Origin: Paracentrotus lividus
Lineage: Eukaryota > Echinodermata > Echinoidea > Camarodonta > Echinidae
Length of the DNA: 64,000 nucleotides
Assembly: GCA_940671915.1 (NCBI GenBank)
Contig: CALNVZ010003434.1
Location: 8,632,929-8,696,928 of the forward strand
Direction: 5' to 3'
Below are positions 23,607 through 36,102 of this stretch, piece after piece (position 1 is the stretch's first letter; the number at the start of each line of letters is the position of its first letter). The notes beneath the pieces are model-generated. The model searched no databases, had not been told where the DNA came from, and was given only the letters and a program-made list of their open reading frames with translations. The position numbers and the translations under genes were made by a program.

Positions 23607-26600
23607 ATGGCCGACCCTGAGGGATATGACTGCTGTGATAGCAGTGATCATGTGACCGCTGGCCGTCAAGCTGTAGAACAGGAATGGAGTGCCGCGTGGT
23701 ATGAGGGAGACTGTAAAGATGCCAACAGGGAAGTCAGCAAGTGAGTTCAAATCAAAAGCCAATTTATTCAAATTTCAATAGAAAAGGTATCTTGAGGAGA
23801 ACAGAGAAAGCCTTGATATGAAGAATGTGTGTTGTTAAAATATCTGATAGAAAGAACACAAGTGAGCTCATGGAAAGGTTGGGTTTATAAGAAACTGTTG
23901 TGGAAGTGGTAAAGAGAAGTGGTTTGAGATGGATGGGCCACGTGTTGAGGAGGGAAGATGATGAACCTGTGAAAAGAGCTTGGGATCTGGAAGTGGAAGG
24001 CAAGACCAAAGATTATATACATGGAAAGATATGGTGAAGAAGAAAAGCAATAAGTTTGGTCCGAACAAGGAGGATGCTCAAGAGAGAAAGAAGTGGAAGG
24101 AGGGAGTGTCATTGTGGCGCAAGAGTCGGTAACACATCTGAATTGTCTGAAAATTGCTGAATAAAATAAATGACAATAAAATTGTCTGAAGATTCCAGTC
24201 TAATAAGTGCCTTTAGTGCCTTCATCTTACAATAAAGAAGTTTCCATTTCATGAAAAAGAAGAATTGTTGATAGGCCCTATGATGATACGGAAACTCTTG
24301 AGTCTCTTGTGACTGAAGATGATTGTGGTTTTTATATTTTCCTTGTTTATGCTTTACCTATTGGTCAAGGTGACATACTGAGCAGATTGCATTTCCTAAC
24401 TTGTATGAACGATTCAAAGCTTCAACAATATGTATGTAAACAATTCAAACCCTTTTATGTAATGGGTTATTTTTGAAAGTGATTCCTAAGATGGATTTGC
24501 AATATTTATATCATTGTCACTTTCAACTTGCTTAACTTGGTTTCTTTATGTATTGTTATAGGAAGGCAAATATACTTGATAATTTTCGTTCCTTTCCGCC
24601 TTTTTACTTTAGGTGGCTGAAAGACCATATAGAGAAGTTGACTGGAGGGAAGACTAACTGTCGGATCCTGGTTCCTATGTGTGGTGCTACAAGAGACATG
24701 CAATGGTATGTTATCAAATATGATTGTAGTGCTTTGGGCCTTTTAGGAAAACGCAGTATAAATAATAAGTATTTTTTATTATAATTGTACGTTACAATTG
24801 TTGACAAAGAGTTAATGCAAGATTTGCAATTTGTGGCACGATAATCTGAGCTAATCGGTATAGATCTGTGGTCTCCTATGTGGGGGATCCCAGGTTCATA
24901 GCAAATCAAGTCAAAGTCATAAAATCAGCAGACTAGAGCTGGTTCATAAAGCATTACATGTCTTCCTTGAAATTCTTCTTTCCTTGTAGGCTAGTAGATA
25001 AAGGTCATGAGGTCAATGGACTAGAGCTGGTCTATAAAGCCTTACATCTCTTTCTTGAAATTCTTCTTTTCCTTGTAGGTTAGTAGAAAAGGCTCTAAGT
25101 CCTCAGACTAGAGTTGGTTCATAAAGCCTTATATCTCTTTCTTGAAATTGTTCTTCCCTTGTAGGTTGGTAGATGCAGGTCATGAAGTCATTGGACTAGA
25201 ACTGGTTGATAAAGCATTACATCTCTTCCTTGATAGACATAGAATCAGTTACACCACATCTCAGGTACCCAGTGTCAATGATGGCAAATGCTACAAGGTA
25301 TGGTAAAATAATAATAGGCCTAATGACAATATTTTTAATGTGCAACATATCCATCTCAAGAGATGCTCAAGGTGCATGGTATATACTGCCTAGGAAGAAC
25401 TAATGAGAGGTTTATGTAGACTCTGTGAGAGAGAAAAAAAGCAAATGTTATAGGGAAGAATATGTGTTAAAGAAATACTGGTAGAATATAAGCAAATAAA
25501 TTGTGCTGACAGATCCCGTCAATATACCATGGTTCCAATATATGGTTGGCATTTTTTAATCTATCCATAAGAAAAATGTATATTAATATGTCACATCTTT
25601 TTCCATGTACGAATGAAAGAAGTTTGAAAAAAAATTTAAGTTCATTAATCCACAGACTTTACAAGAATTGAATCCAAAATAATGTCAGTAGAGTATTAAT
25701 AACTGCATAAATGAATATGTACATGTAGAGGGGTTAAACTAAAGAGCTGAAAATAAAAGAACAGCGCAACTTGGAAATTTTCAAAGTACTAAAAAGTAGA
25801 GCTTCAAATGAGGACATCTAAAGATTTTGTCTTTCCCTTCATGATGATGACAGCAGGGTTGAACAGATAGCTGAAACATAAATTTAAACTAAAGAAATAC
25901 CTTTAATTGTTAATACCTCGCTTTTCTGCTTATTTTTACAGAGTAAGGACAAGAAGCTCACGCTGTACCGATGTAACATCTTTGAAATGGACATGTGAGT
26001 ATATACATGTATGTATATACCTTTCAAACTATGTGCACCTTTTTAATTACAATAATAATAAATAGAGCCCTTTATGCACCACCTATCTAGTAAACTTTTC
26101 AAAGGTGCAGAATGACATGTAATGTACATTGTATATCAGGTAATATTCTGAAATAAAACATCAGACGTTTTTGTGATTGTGTATGATTTAAAACGGAAGG
26201 GGAAGATTATATAATTGTTATAAAATGTTGATGGAATATTGTAATTTTCCAATGCAAATCTCATAGGCTGGGGGGCTGCAGCCTCCCTATTTTTTCAGCA
26301 AATATATGCGGGAACACAGAAATGACCAAAGATTTGTGATTTTTAGCCTGTTCAGCCCTCCCCCCCCCCCCCCCCCCACTGTCTGCTCAGCCCCTCCATT
26401 TTCAGAAACTATGTTGCCTTACAGGAGTCTGGTAGGGAAAGTTGACTGTGTGTGGGACTGTGGCGCTATGACAGATATACCTCCAGCAGAGAGGAAAGAG
26501 TAAGTCCTGACAAACTTAAACAATCCTTTCACAGATGCTAATGTTCTGTTACATTTTTAAAATGTAGTATTTGTGATATTTATGTCAATTTCATTAATTC

Positions 26601-29600
26601 ATAAAATTTCATTTGAATTGAAATGAATTCATCCAAACATATGTTGCTATGAAAAATTATTAAGAAATTATTTTCTCAAAAGTAAATTTATTGTCAGTTC
26701 AAATTCAGACTAACATCCATGTTACCCATGGGTAAATTTCACAACAAACTGAACGCTGAATGCTTGTAGACCCTAATTGTTGAATCATGAGTCACCTTCT
26801 ACAATGCCCTCTTCTGCCTAACCCATGTTCCAAAGCTGATCTTACTACTCTTTCACCTAATGGGATCGCCTGCATTCAGTACTTGGGTAGAGTCTGATTC
26901 TGACTCTGATTCAGTTTCAGATTCTAATTCCTTTAAGAAACATGAACATATGATCTTTCCAATAATGATACCAGTAGCGGACACAGCATGATTTCACACA
27001 ATTACATGTCTTGGCCCATGCCCAAACATAATAGATCCACTATTGTCCCCAGACAATTGGGCCTGAAATTTATTTACAAATTTGATTCTTGGAATCATGC
27101 CTGTTATACAATCAAACAGAATGAGAGAAACGATTTGAGAAGAACAAGAAGACCTAATTGTTGACAGAATGATTGCTAGTCTGTTTTTATTGATATTATA
27201 GGTATGCTGATATTCTTCTATCAGCACTCAAGCCTGGGGGAAGAATATTGGCTGAAACATTCACATTTGGAGAGATAGAAGGTATGTGAATCCTTGACAG
27301 AATATAATAATTTGCTAGACAAACAGGATTGCATGAGTATGTTCTTTTGTCCCCTCAAGGGATCCAAAGACCTTCTTTTAAGTTGGGGTTGGGGGGGGGG
27401 GGGAGTGAGGTCATGGGCTCAATCTCCAACCAAGTCTTGCCAAAGACTTCATAGATGGGATCTACAGATACTTTCTAGCAAGGCATTCAGGGATAATACA
27501 TGTTATGTTATATCAAGATTCACTAGTAGAGATCATTATAAAGAACTGAAGTGGCCATCATGGGTAAATAAAACAATACCATTATTGTAATAGGGAGATC
27601 TCGATATAACAAGTTCAGATGTACATTTGTACATGAGATGTAAATGTTGCTGTCCCGATTGTATAACACTTGTCTATCTGTGTATTCAGCATGTTCTGTA
27701 AAAACAAGATACCCGATTATAATGAGCGAAAAATCCTTAGTCCTTACCACCTAGTCATATTTAGATGTTTAGGTTTAACTTCATTCAGGATCTCCCAGCT
27801 AATGCTGTAATCATAAAGGCAAACCCTTGGATCAGACAGGAATCGCCTCAGATATTTAAGCAATCGGTCTCATAATTGTTGAGACATTAATGGATGAATA
27901 CCACCATTTAATAAGTGTATCAAGGGACTCTCAATCCCTCCAGTATATGGATGAAAAATAAACTGGTATCATCAGTTACACTTTTTTAGTTATTGTGAAG
28001 CAAGTATTGAAGCAATTGATATGATTTTTTTCAGGCCTTCACCTTAACACATTATGACATGCACTGACAGCATGTAGGGCCCTATAGCTCAAAATTTTGC
28101 AAGCCTCCACAAAGTTACACATTCCCTTTAAACACTAATCAAATTTGCCTTGATCATCAGGATTGGAGGAAGACCAAGGGCATCAGGACCATGTGGAAAG
28201 CTCTACTCCCGGTATCTGCAAGTATGGCGTCGATCACAGCAACGATCCCCCAAGCGACTGCAACAAGCAAGACCATGGACACGACAAAGGACAAGACCAC
28301 AGCCACGACCATGGCCATGATCAACATCGCGGTCATGAGCATCTTGGGGAGGGGCACGATGACGACTTTCCATGTCGTCCGGTGGAAGAAGAAGACTTTC
28401 AGAAGATGTACGGTATGTAAGCCTATCAAACTTGTTCTCAGCTAGACCAACATGAAACGTATTAACACCTAGACTGCTGGACATGCAGTGCTTGCATTAG
28501 AGTAGAGGCTTGTACCATATAATTTGCTCCTATTTTAATATAGCAAGGTTTTTTTTTAATATTGCAGTTTTTCTAGTCCCAATTTCCAAAACATCTTCCC
28601 AATGTGTGTATGTTCATGTGTATTTTAATAACATGATTTCAGTTAAACATAGCTAATTGGCTTGGATCCAAGCACCTCATTCTAACAGGAGTGGGCTGTA
28701 CAAGAGATTTATCCAATAACGATTTAATTTCTCCATATCAATTGAAAGTCCTCCCACCACTCACAAACTACAAGGTTGAAAGTGCAATGGTTTAGACTTA
28801 CCTACATGTGCATGTACATGTACATGTAGTAGGGAAAAGCATTTTACAAATGCATCTTTATGTCCATTTTGACCATTTGACTGAGAATAATTAAGCTCCT
28901 GAAATCAATTTGTGTCATTTTTATTATCATCTGCCCCTGTACATGACCAAGGACGTGACCAAGACAACGACCACAGCCATGATGAAAGTAGTAGTCATGA
29001 GCACCATGTTGATGATGAAGATGACCCGTATCGACCAGTGGAAGATAGGGACTTCCAGAAGATGTACGGTAAGTGTGACCGACGGGTAATTCCATAACCC
29101 AACTCCCCTGGCACCTGACATGCTAAACCCTGACCCTTGACCCCTTCCAATGACTTCTAACCCTAAACCCATTACATGTATGGTTTCAGTTAGGGTTAAG
29201 GGATATGTGGGATATGTGATATATATAGAGAGTCAAGTCCAGTTAAACTCTGTGAACAATAGGCACCATCACGGCACATTTTTTTTTGTACCGCTTTGTG
29301 AGGCAGGCACATCACAAAAGTAAATGTGTCATTTTGGTACCTATACTGAAACAGAGTAGGCAAGACTCTCACTATGCATAGCACTTTGCAAATTGACTTC
29401 TTTCGCTTGGGTTTGCAACTCTGTGAGATACCACCTTTACTGTTAGGTTTAGGGTAAGGGTGTTTAGGGAGTCAGGATTTGAGGTTACGGAATCAGCTGT
29501 TACTGTTGCTTGTTGGCCGTTTGGCAAATTGAGACAATGCTGGGCTAAGATTACTAGTTAACGTTCACAGCATTTTTGTTCAGATAATACTTCATATGCT

Positions 29601-29733
29601 CTTCATTTTTGTTGCTGTTGCAGGAGAGCATTGCAGCATGGAGATGCTATGTGAGGAAGATAGCAAGGAAGCTGAGGAATGGGGTCCTAGCTGGTGGGCC
29701 AAAAACAGACTTCATCTCCTCATCCTGAAGTAA
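23607..29733 (+). CDS. TPMT: Thiopurine S-methyltransferase-like SAM methyltransferase
   Basis: Coding exons are 23607-23740, 24613-24705, 25165-25297, 25942-25994, 26425-26499, 27202-27281, 28161-28412, (28952-29068) and 29624-29733; all phases join. The length is 309 aa with exon 7 only, 264 with exon 8 only and 348 with both; human TPMT is 245. SAM-binding motif I is RILVPMCGATRDMQW (about 62-76), followed by GHEVIGLEL with acidic E88. Later blocks are YRCNIFEMD, VDCVWDCGAMTDIPP and ALKPGGRIL, each aligning with TPMT; the C-terminus is SWWAKNRLHLLILK. Family role: cytosolic S-methylation of thiols with S-adenosylmethionine; substrates here are unknown. Oddities are a His/Asp-rich insertion from exons 7 and 8, and decayed copies of exon 3 upstream of it. 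The start is the first ATG after the acceptor at 23586. Confidence 0.95.
23817..24132 (+). pseudogene. Broken non-LTR retrotransposon reverse transcriptase, C-terminal end
   Basis: In TPMT intron 1, translated pieces read LRWMGHVLRREDDEPVKRAW, then DLEVEGK, then WKDMVKKKSNKFG and EDAQERKKWKEG. This is the usual tail of LINE-type endonuclease-reverse transcriptase proteins (family knowledge). At least one in-frame stop (after ERLGL) and one frameshift break it. It is followed by an AATAAA-rich tail (about 24160). It is a dead 5'-truncated insertion. Confidence 0.75.
24826..24905 (+). repeat. tRNA-like SINE remnant
   Basis: GAGCTAATCGGTATAGATCT resembles an A-box and D-arm, and GGATCCCAGGTTCATAGC a degenerate B-box and T-arm. 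No intact acceptor stem is seen. It sits just before the pseudo-exon array of TPMT. Confidence 0.45.
24901..25164 (+). repeat. Three decayed tandem copies of TPMT exon 3
   Basis: Units at 24901-24989, 24990-25078 and 25079-25164 (86-89 bp each) precede the true exon at 25165. Each contains the exon phrase GGACTAGAGCTGGT or similar, then TAAAGC.TTACATCTC and TTCTTGAAATTCTT, and ends in its own acceptor CCTTGTAG. The middle copy reads LVDKGHEVNGLELVYKALHL in frame, then hits a stop. None has the donor half of the exon, so none can be used as a complete exon. Confidence 0.8.
28161..28412 (+). CDS. TPMT: TPMT exon 7: His/Asp-rich insertion (long version)
   Basis: Residues about 190-274 begin LEEDQGHQDHVESSTPG. 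They continue with a His/Asp-rich run (KQDHGHDKGQDHSHDHGHD and HRGHEHLGEGHDDD) and end CRPVEEEDFQKMYG. The last 13 residues align with the YVPHAEIERLFG region of human TPMT; the rest has no counterpart there. HxH and HxHD spacing is typical of metal-binding runs. Both borders are phase 1 (CATCAG acceptor, GTATGTAA donor). Overlapping frames on both strands are shadows of this exon. Confidence 0.9.
28952..29068 (+). CDS. TPMT: TPMT exon 8: alternative His/Asp-rich exon (short version)
   Basis: The exon encodes RDQDNDHSHDESSSHEHHVD, then DEDDPYRPVEDRDFQKMYG, a clear paralogue of exon 7 with almost the same ending. It is 117 nt (39 codons) and phase 1-1, so it could replace or follow exon 7. The acceptor (GACCAAG) is weaker than that of exon 7; the donor GTAAGTGT is strong. 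Including both exons would duplicate the RPVE..DFQKMYG helix. I infer mutually exclusive use, but a decaying duplicate is possible. Confidence 0.8.
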
Positions 29734-31520
29734 ATACGAGTATATGAAAACGTGGACTGCTTTGAAAGGGCAAAAGTTAAACTGATACCCAAGTCATCTC
29801 AAGACTGCTCTGTAAGTAGAGAGATTACATAGACCTGCTACAAAGCACTATCTTTTAAACGAATACAGTTAACTTTGCGTAAGTCCAATAGCAGGGGACT
29901 GTCAAAAACACTTAAAGTTACATGATATTCGAGTTACACGGAAGTCCAATAGTATTTGACGTACACCGTGCTGTACTAATTATATTACACGATTGATATG
30001 GAAGGGAAATGTTTTAGAGATAGGGGATTATGAGAGGGAGATTTAATAAAGAGAGAGCCCGACAGAGACAGGAGGGGGGGGGGGGCTAGAAAGTGATGGT
30101 GGTGCAGATAAAAAACGAGTGGAGAGACGGCAAGTTCGTAAAAATAAGGCCACGTTTTCAGTCGTGCTTTATCACGCTCAGGTGTCAAAGTGTCCACATC
30201 CATGTTTGACTTATCGAATTGATTTCACTTGTATTTTGAATGCTTGGGACATAGAAACTGGCTCGACATACATAAAATTTGACTTGTAAAATTTGAGTTA
30301 GGCAGAAAATTTAATGTGTAGGCCTAAACATATTAGCAAAAATGCTGACTTTTTGTTTGAGTCGACTTATGCAATAATTCGAGTTAAGCCAATTTGAGAT
30401 ACAGTTTGTATGCGAAGTGGACTGTATTTAAATAAAGCATTGGCATTGTACATTTGCAATGTAAACTTCATGTATATTTCATATGATACAAAGAAATATG
30501 ATTTTGACTGGGCACTATTGTGGTGATTGGTGATATCTGATGTATAATTATAATATGTAATAGTCTTTGCGATGAGAAGACTTTGAGCAAAGACTATCAG
30601 GTCATGTTACTGTTAATGTTTACAAACAGTCTAGTGCCATGAACTGTAGTGACCTGTTGATGATAGATTTGAAACAGGCCACTCATGTAATAAGAATGTA
30701 CTGTGTGAGGATACAGTAATATCTCACTTGTTATAACATCTCAAGTCAGAGAAAGACGCATTATTAAAATGTGCTCTAGACATAAACCCTAATATCCATC
30801 CAAGCCTCCGTTTTTTATCTGTACCGATGTCATCCTCATTACAAACCCACACTAATTACTACAACTATTTAGACCAATGCCCTGTAAAAGTAATTTAGTA
30901 GTAGTCAATAAGTTTATGCATAGACCTTTGACCATGCAGAGGCCTTGAATCTGAAGTATTTATATCAATTGTTTTCACACACTGTGCACACATGTATGAT
31001 CTGCCAATGCAAGAGTCTTTCTCAAGAAAAGTTCAAATTAGAATCTTCATACTTATAATCAATAGAAACTAAGTGCAATTGTTATTCATATAAATGTAAG
31101 TCCTACAATGTATATTTAAATTCTTCATAATGCATATTTATTGCTGATATCTGCAGAGGGTAATATATTTATTTCATTTTTTTTTAATGCATGTATTCAG
31201 TCTTATTGGTGCATATTGTCTTTTTTATATGTAAATAAAAATATATTGGCTTTTTGCTGTAATTTTTAAAACTGCACCAAATTCTCTATGACAGCTCAAG
31301 ATTTGTGAGTCAGATATGTTGCATTAAATCATATACGGCAACCATTATTTGTCATGTGAACATAAATGTACTTATATTGATAAAATATTGTTCATTAATC
31401 ATACATTTGTACATACTTTTGAAAAGGTTTGTAAAATTCATGTAATTTTGAGAATAAATTGAATCAAGAGAGTAACTTATTTATGGTGTTTTAAATTTCA
31501 CTTTCCAATATTTACTGTGA
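29734..31520. other. TPMT 3' flank
   Basis: No gene is seen. AATAAA occurs at 30045-30050 and again at 30431-30436. Between about 29870 and 30395 there are CAGTTAACTTTGCGTAAGTC-like and CGAGTTAAGCCAA phrases in opposing orientation, which may be a degraded MITE. Confidence 0.5.
30431..30436 (+). terminator. Candidate TPMT poly(A) signal AATAAA
   Basis: AATAAA about 700 bases after the stop, followed by a TG-rich stretch. An earlier AATAAA at 30045-30050 is an alternative. Confidence 0.35.
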
Positions 31521-31523
31521 GGA

Positions 31524-32100
31524 TTGCCTGATGATGGTGGTGGTGATGATGATGATGATGATAATAATGTGGATAGTGGTGATGATGATGGTGGTGATTA
31601 TGGTGATGATAATGATGACTGATGATGATGTTGATAGTGGTGATGATGATGGTGGTGATTATGGTGATGATAATGATGACAAATGATAATGTGGATAGTG
31701 GTGATGATGATGGTGGTGATGATGGTGATGATAATGATGACTAATGATGTTGATAGTGGTGATGATGATGGTGGTGATTATGGTGATGATAATGATGACT
31801 GATGATGATGTTGATAGTGGTGATGATGATGGTGGTGATTATGGTGATGATAATGATGACTGATGATGTTGATAGTGGTGATGAGGATGATGGTTATGGT
31901 GGTGGTGATGATGATGATGATGGTGATCATCATGATGATAGTGATGGTGATGATGATGATGATGGTGATGATGGTGATGATGATCATGATGATCATGATG
32001 ATGATGAGGATGATGATGGTGATGATGATAATGATGATGTTGATGATGACAATAATGGTAGTGATGATGATGATGATACTGATGATAATAAGGATGATAA
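31524..32100. repeat. GAT-derived minisatellite with about 61-bp higher-order unit
   Basis: A (GAT)n base with GGT and AAT variants is organised into a repeated unit of about 61 bp (GATGTTGATAGTGGTGATGA, then TGATGGTGGTGATTATGGTG, then ATGATAATGATGACT). It has at least five copies at 31555-31880 and degenerates to simple GAT/GATGGT afterwards. The Asp-rich, His-rich, Met/Val and Ile frames here are repeat translations. It sits between the convergent TPMT and CLIP1 genes. Confidence 0.9.
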
Positions 32101-35100
32101 ATAATAATTTTAATAATTTGTTGTGTGGTAGGCAGAAGGGCATTACAGTTCTTGTGTAGCATACTCTTAGTACACTACATGTATATAAAAAATCTTCCCC
32201 CATTGTGCCAGCCGTATGACAAATTACCTTCAATAAAAGTACCGTATTCCTTGCAATCACCAAAATAAGAAACACAATATCACAAAAGGATTGCAAACAA
32301 GATTCATATCATTTTATTTCCATTAAAATTTTCAAAGAACACTTTGCAATAAATGTAAAAGTCCCATATATACTTTCCCCCCGTAATTGGATGCATCTTA
32401 ATGAGAAGAATCAACACAGTTTGAACCTTCTATTAGATAATATACATAAACTTTGCAATATGAACAAACAAATTGCATTCACTATCTCATTTCGATGCTT
32501 TCTAGGAGCAGTCTATCAAAGCAGCTTTTGGTTAAAACTGTTCTTGAGTTCTGATAATGGTAGAAAATGAATTCTCAAATAATTTAACTAAACTTTATAC
32601 ACATAATTGTCAACACTACAAATAAAAGATAATTACCAAAAAATAAATCAGGAGGAATAGTTAACTATGAGCTTGTATACGAGATCTCATTATTACTAGG
32701 CAAATCTTCAGCTCCCAATTTTAATCATAAGTGCACAAGTGCATCTGTGTCGTAAGTGCTCTGTATAAATTGACACGATTACCTCAATGTAATGGGAGTG
32801 GACTGTATAAGATGAAGAACATGCATTTTTGTTAGTTTGGTAATACTTTGCTCGTCCAACAATCCACTGAGCATGTGATGAACGAACAACTCAAAATTAA
32901 TATACGCCAATTTTCTCAAAATTCTAATGCCATTACCAGAACTAAAGATCAGCGTTAACATACAAGTCATTAACAACATTTGAAACAAATAAATTAATAT
33001 CTCAAGGATTAGTTTCTCTACAAATAAATAACTTGGATTAACTAATATTTCTCAAACAGTTAGAATGCAAATATGATGGCTACATTGTGTATGGAGGTCA
33101 ATGGACTTGTGATAACATTGATGTTTCGTTGTCCGAGAATTTACTTGAAATAAGCAGCATATTATAATTTATAAGAGTTAAACCATGTTTACAGAGATCA
33201 GAAAAATCTTTTCACATACCGGTAAATGGAAAAAAATATCAAATTCATAGCACTATCTGTTCCAATCCTACATGTATTTCTTGTAGTAATAATAGATGTT
33301 TCAAATGGTCCAAGTGATAAACTCTGTCATGTACATTTGCATTTGTCACAAAGTTAATAACCAAGTCTATTTATAATCTGCACACAAATGTGATAATCTT
33401 CTGTTAAAATGACTCTATATCCATATTACCTGTAGAACGATTTAACTGTAAAATGCTTAATACTCATTTTGGGACATTGAATGGCAAGTTTCAATAAGCA
33501 TCCATATATTCTAGATAGCAGCTCCTTTCTTTATATATATTACTGTTATTGAAACATAAGTTATTTATCAAAAATACCAAACTGTAAGAAAGTAAAGCAG
33601 AAAATTATTTACCTGAGGAGGGAATGGCAAGATACTATTTTTATCTGAGGGGCAAAGCTCCCCCAAGGAGAAAATAGTTACTTGCCAGTCCCTCCGAAGA
33701 TACATAATTTTCACTTAACTTTTGATCTAAATGCTTTGTATGTTTGTTTTATATTTCTTCTTTTCTCATTAAATATTTCATCATTTAAACAATGATGAAA
33801 GGGTACTGTAGAATTAAAGAAAAAAAAAAAAAAAAAAAAAAAAAAAAACAAACAAAACCCAATTTGGCAAACATAAATTTTAGAATAGGAGCGATATAGA
33901 GTAGTATTCAAACAAAAGCAGTTACAAGTGCACAGACTGAATTTGTGTTTATGTAGGTCAAGAAATCACTATAGATACTCAAGTTTAGTGGAGTTGTCAC
34001 CATCCATATTTGAGTGGATATGTACTGTCTATTTAAGCAATGATTGGTTTTAATATTAAATTAACTCCTGCACACCCCTTAACACCCTGACTGAGCTAGT
34101 GTGACAGAATGTCAAAAGCACTTTCAGGTCTTCAAGCGAGAAACACAAATATAAACAATATGTTAAGATAAATAGGAAGCAACAGCATGACTTTATAAAT
34201 AATCAAAGCAATTCAAGAAAGAAATGAGGATTAAAACATTTAAATAGCTATCCATGGATGGATTTAAGTAACAGAACAAAAAGTTAGTTTTGGTATAATG
34301 AAATAGGCACACCTGTTTGTTTAATTCCATGAGAAACATTTTTATGAAGATTTGTTGCATAAAACCGACAATGTTCCAGGAAAATTGTTGGCAAGTCAAA
34401 GATAAATACATTTGTCCCAAAACTCATTTTTTAAATTGTAACTATGGTCTAATTTTTTAACCATATTTGAACAGGTAAGTGGTGTGGACTAGTGCACAAA
34501 AGGTAAATTGCCTTTTCATCAGTCGTAAGGCCACAACATGCTTATATGTAGTTCCAACCACTGTTTAAGATTGCATACTTTCTAAAATTCTAGCCTTTAC
34601 AACTGTACACAGTTCACCACAACAGTAGGCCTAAATAAAGTGTCTTTTGATAAACTGACTAAAACAGTTACAATAAATAAATGACAAAATGAAATAAATG
34701 TATGTTGCGTACGGGGCATACAATGTAGTTGGGATTTATCTCAGACTTTATGCCCTTTTGTCAGTTTTATGCAGCATTCTTCACGGAATAAAACACCATA
34801 CAGAACAGCTATACAAATACATATTATTAAAAAGGACAAATGGACAAAAACAAGCAATATTTTAGCTATGGTATAGCTTGATATATCTGTTGTAATTGTA
34901 CAACATATGCTGTGGGATCCATTACAATATAGTATGTCATTAGAGTTAGGTCTCTACAGAAATGTACAATGTTAATTACATACTGGTCAACATTCACACA
35001 AACATACATTACAAGTGACATACATTATTTTAGCATCTACATAGACTGTGCTATAAATAAATTTACAATTTTGTAAACGCTATTATATTTACACCTTGAT

Positions 35101-36096
35101 AACATGTATTAAATCTCTTATAATATTTCATTTCAATTTCAAGATTCTCAACAAAACATGAAAATATCATCATTCGTTGTAAGGTTTCAATGCAAGTATT
35201 CAAGATTACTTTCAATGAATGGAAATAGAAATCCCATTACACATGAATTCAATTAGGGGTGCAAATGGACGTTAGGACAAACTTGAGCATATAACATGAA
35301 CAACACAGCAAGCTGGTATATATGCAATGATCGATCACATGATCCATAACAAAACAAAAAACAGATGTGGGTCCAAAGCACCTTTAAATAATGTGCCGAA
35401 TGCAAGCTCAAGACGGCTAGTGCTCTTTAATATAATACACTCTAATAAGGCAAAATTTGACAAGTTACTATCAAGCAACAAGGGAGAATCTTACAAAGTA
35501 CTGGTTAAAAACGCTAAAAGCTCATTTAAGTACTGACACATTATTTCCTTTTTCTCATAAAGTGTTGGCAATTTTTATAATTTAAAAGGGTTGGGCTTCA
35601 AAGGAGAATAATAGCGAGATGTTATAAGATCGATTGTCTTTGAAGTAAAATTTTTGGAAAATTTGTAAGCCTATTGCATAAAATGTTACAATCTAAAGGC
35701 TTTAATCAATCAGAATTGTACATTGAAGACTAACAGATTCATTACAATAAGATCAATGTAATTGTACATAAATGTCAGAGGCCTTAAATGCATGGTAAAA
35801 AAAAACACACCCCTACAGATACCAATTGCAAAATTTTACAATCAAACATTCCTATTGGTAAGCTTAGCATATATAATCCTGGTTTTGATATGAACTTCAC
35901 ATTCACTAGGTGTTCCCTAATTGGTTGAAGGGTTTGGAATTTGATTGCAGAATTAACAATCAGCAGAACTTTTAATGTAGCAATGCCCAAACTCTAAAGA
36001 ATATAGACAGTGGTTCTGTTCAACAGTAGATCTTACACAAAACAAATACAAGGAGCTGCATCACAGCGACAGAGAGCATAAGATCATTTGGTGAGA

Positions 36097-36102
36097 TTTA
36101 TT
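36097..36102 (-). terminator. Candidate CLIP1 poly(A) signal (nearest AATAAA)
   Basis: TTTATT on the + strand is AATAAA on the - strand, about 1.0 kb past the stop. It is the first canonical signal after the stop; position is the only evidence. Confidence 0.3.

Noticed and set aside
28157-28484. Other-frame and opposite-strand open frames over TPMT exon 7
   Set aside because: They are shadows of the His/Asp-rich exon; only the frame continuous with the TPMT exons is supported.
31778-32296. Asp-, His-, Met- and Ile-rich open frames on both strands
   Set aside because: They are translations of the GAT repeat, present in every frame, with no start context or conservation.
35960-36002. Minus-strand FGH motif after a CTTTAG acceptor, considered as the last CLIP1 exon
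   Set aside because: The following residues (CYIKSSADC, stop) do not fit the CCHC knuckle. The exon at 37160-37114 gives VFGHWTENCDDEQTY with correct phase and a clear match.
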